A stretch of DNA of 22,205 nt from Alphaproteobacteria bacterium (GTDB lineage: Bacteria > Pseudomonadota > Alphaproteobacteria > CAAGCB01 > CAG-977): positions 1-22,205 of the forward strand of contig CAAGCB010000011.1 in NCBI GenBank assembly GCA_900768185.1. Reading direction: 5' to 3'. Shown piece after piece: positions 21,230 to 22,205 of the stretch. Below the pieces are notes generated by a model. That model ran no database searches, had not been told where the DNA came from, and saw nothing but the letters and a program-made list of their open reading frames with translations. Numbering within the stretch: position 1 is the first letter of the stretch; the number at the start of each line of letters is the position of its first letter. A program made the position numbers and the translations under genes.

Positions 21230-21847
21230 ATGTTCAAAACGATTTTTCTCGGCTTGCTTTTGACGGCGTCGGCGGCTTTGGCGCAAAGCGAAACGGAACA
21301 GACCTTTTCGCAACGCCAAAGCGATTTGATTCGGCGAATCGAAAGCTATTTCAACGGCATTAAAACCATCAAAAGCCGATTTTATCAAACCAGCGGCGAC
21401 GGCACGACGGCGCAAGGCGATTTTTACGTTTTAAAACCGAATAAAATGCGGCTGATTTACGCCCCCCCGCATGCGATCGAAATCGTTGCTGACGGCTACT
21501 ATTTGATTTTTCACGATAAAAAGCTGGAACAGGTCACTTATCTGGACTTGAACGACAATCCCGCCGCCTTTATTTTAAAAGACGACCTGTCCTTTGCCAA
21601 AGAAGGATTGGAAATCGTCGATTTCGAAACGGAAACGGGCTTTGTTTCCGTGACGATCGCGAAAAAAAGCCAGCCCGCGACAGGAAAAATCACACTGACG
21701 TTCAAAGAAAAACCGTTCACCCTGAAACAATGGCGGGTCACGGACGCCCGACAGATCGAAACGACGGTCACGCTGGACAATATGGAAACGAATCTGCCCG
21801 TCGACGCAAAGCTGTTTAAATTCAAAGACCCGCGCAAAAATCGATAA
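21230..21847 (+). CDS. lolA: Outer-membrane lipoprotein carrier protein LolA
   Basis: This 205-aa periplasmic chaperone carries lipoproteins from the LolCDE complex to the outer membrane. It has a signal peptide (MFKTIFLGLLLTASAALA, residues 1-18). The LolA pattern follows: IESYFNGIKTIKSRFYQTSG (about 36-55), GDFYVLKPNKMRLIYAPP (about 62-79), and IVADGYYLIFHDKKLEQVTY with the strand repeats of the half-barrel. Length matches the family. Its place directly after ftsK, 41 bases on, is a common arrangement in proteobacteria and supports the assignment. Confidence 0.93.
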   Translation: MFKTIFLGLLLTASAALAQSETEQTFSQRQSDLIRRIESYFNGIKTIKSRFYQTSGDGTTAQGDFYVLKPNKMRLIYAPPHAIEIVADGYYLIFHDKKLEQVTYLDLNDNPAAFILKDDLSFAKEGLEIVDFETETGFVSVTIAKKSQPATGKITLTFKEKPFTLKQWRVTDARQIETTVTLDNMETNLPVDAKLFKFKDPRKNR

Positions 21848-21883
21848 CGTTCCGAACCGCCGCAGGAATAAAAGACACAAAAA

Positions 21884-21916
21884 ACGCCGCGACCCGTTTC
21901 GATCGCGGCGTCTTTC
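21884..21916. terminator. Bidirectional terminator between lolA and the Cys-rich gene
   Basis: ACGCCGCGA (21884-21892) and TCGCGGCGT (21903-21911) form a perfect 9-bp stem. On the minus strand it is followed by TTTTTTGTGTC, and on the plus strand by CTTTCC. Confidence 0.88.
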
Positions 21917-21927
21917 CATTCCGCCGT

Positions 21928-22205
21928 TTATTCGCAACAGCACTTGTTGCCTTTGGCGACCTTTTTGTTGCCGGAAAGGCACACGACATCGGCGCAGACG
22001 TCTTCGCACAGACCGCTCCGCGCGCGCTGTCCGGACGGACACGTCAGCGTCACGCAACAGCATTTGCCACCGCTCGCCTGCGCCGTCTTGCCCGCTTTGC
22101 ACACAACGTCCTTGCAGTAATCCACGCAGTCCGAACCGTTCGGCTTCAACCCCGTCGGGCAGGTTTCGCATACACCGTTTGAACATTTCAAACACCCGCC
22201 CGCGC
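21928..22205 (-). CDS. Cysteine-rich repeat protein, 5' end beyond the window
   Basis: The frame stays open to the right edge (A-G-G-C-L-K-C-S-N-G...), so the TTG at 22191 is not a likely start and the protein is longer than shown. The visible 92 residues contain 17 cysteines. Two tandem units are clear: CVDYCKDVVCKAG...GGKCCCV and CEDVCADVVCLSG...GNKCCCE, i.e. C-x3-C-x-DVVC-x2-G-x(7-8)-G-x-KCCC. They are joined by LTCPSGQRARSGL, and an earlier CPTGLKPNGSD resembles that linker. Such density suggests an exported, disulfide-rich protein or a metal-binding one. The signal peptide would lie outside the window. I know no named family for it. A terminator lies just downstream. Confidence 0.75.
   Translation of the reverse strand, partial: AGGCLKCSNGVCETCPTGLKPNGSDCVDYCKDVVCKAGKTAQASGGKCCCVTLTCPSGQRARSGLCEDVCADVVCLSGNKKVAKGNKCCCE

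Noticed and set aside
22189..22191. TTG as the start of the cysteine-rich protein
   Set aside because: The frame stays open upstream to the window edge and continues in the same Cys/Gly style, with no ribosome-binding site before the TTG.

Overview
The window joins two regions. Bases 1 to about 6278 are the early (left-end) part of a Mu-like transposable prophage. From about 6279 to the right edge is the chromosome of a Gram-negative bacterium. The chromosomal genes point to an alphaproteobacterium: CIRCE-controlled groESL, a CnoX-type thioredoxin/TPR gene next to a LON-domain gene, ftsK directly followed by lolA, and an AapJ-like binding protein. An uncultured host-associated lineage is plausible, but that is inference.

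Prophage. The lytic direction is the minus strand and the phage continues past base 1. Reading leftward from the control region: a Ner-like regulator (4696-4977), an unknown 84-aa protein (4425-4679), a 154-aa early protein (3941-4405), the MuA-type DDE transposase (1812-3944), the MuB-type ATPase (1016-1756), two small helix-turn-helix proteins (465-1013, 91-468), and the first five codons of another gene (1-15). On the plus strand the repressor (5187-5657) is followed by a small membrane protein with an ORF6C-like tail (5705-6061). Between repressor and ner lies a divergent control region. It has a near-consensus lytic promoter whose spacer holds a palindromic operator, plus two related half-sites at helical spacing. 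The phage end can be recognised: three copies of a ~20-bp motif (6089-6110, 6122-6143, 6249-6269) stand in the geometry of Mu L3-L2-L1, with a 4x10-bp phased repeat between L2 and L1. The terminal TG/CA is at about 6275 or 6278.

Interrupted host gene. Downstream of the phage end is the AT-rich 3' part of a host gene (6279-6720). It is broken again by a C11 tract, and one more C restores its reading frame.

Chromosome. A bidirectional terminator separates this remnant from a muiA-like gene and an orphan amino-acid-binding protein (minus). Then come an orphan mlaC-like gene, an unknown gene with its own promoter and terminator, and groES-groEL under a promoter/CIRCE pair. These are followed by a small membrane protein, a P-loop kinase-like protein and endonuclease IV (plus), then pirin and an HSL-type alpha/beta hydrolase (minus). 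A tRNA-Gly(GCC) gene sits beside a partial duplication of its own 3' end. Next are cnoX, a LON-domain protein, ftsK and lolA (plus). The window closes with a partial, extremely cysteine-rich protein (minus).

The points most worth following are the phage-end architecture, the phased operators, a hairpin hiding the ribosome-binding site of the gene after the repressor, the C11 tract, the tRNA-derived repeats and the cysteine-rich protein. I did not find a complete, clearly new multi-gene system.
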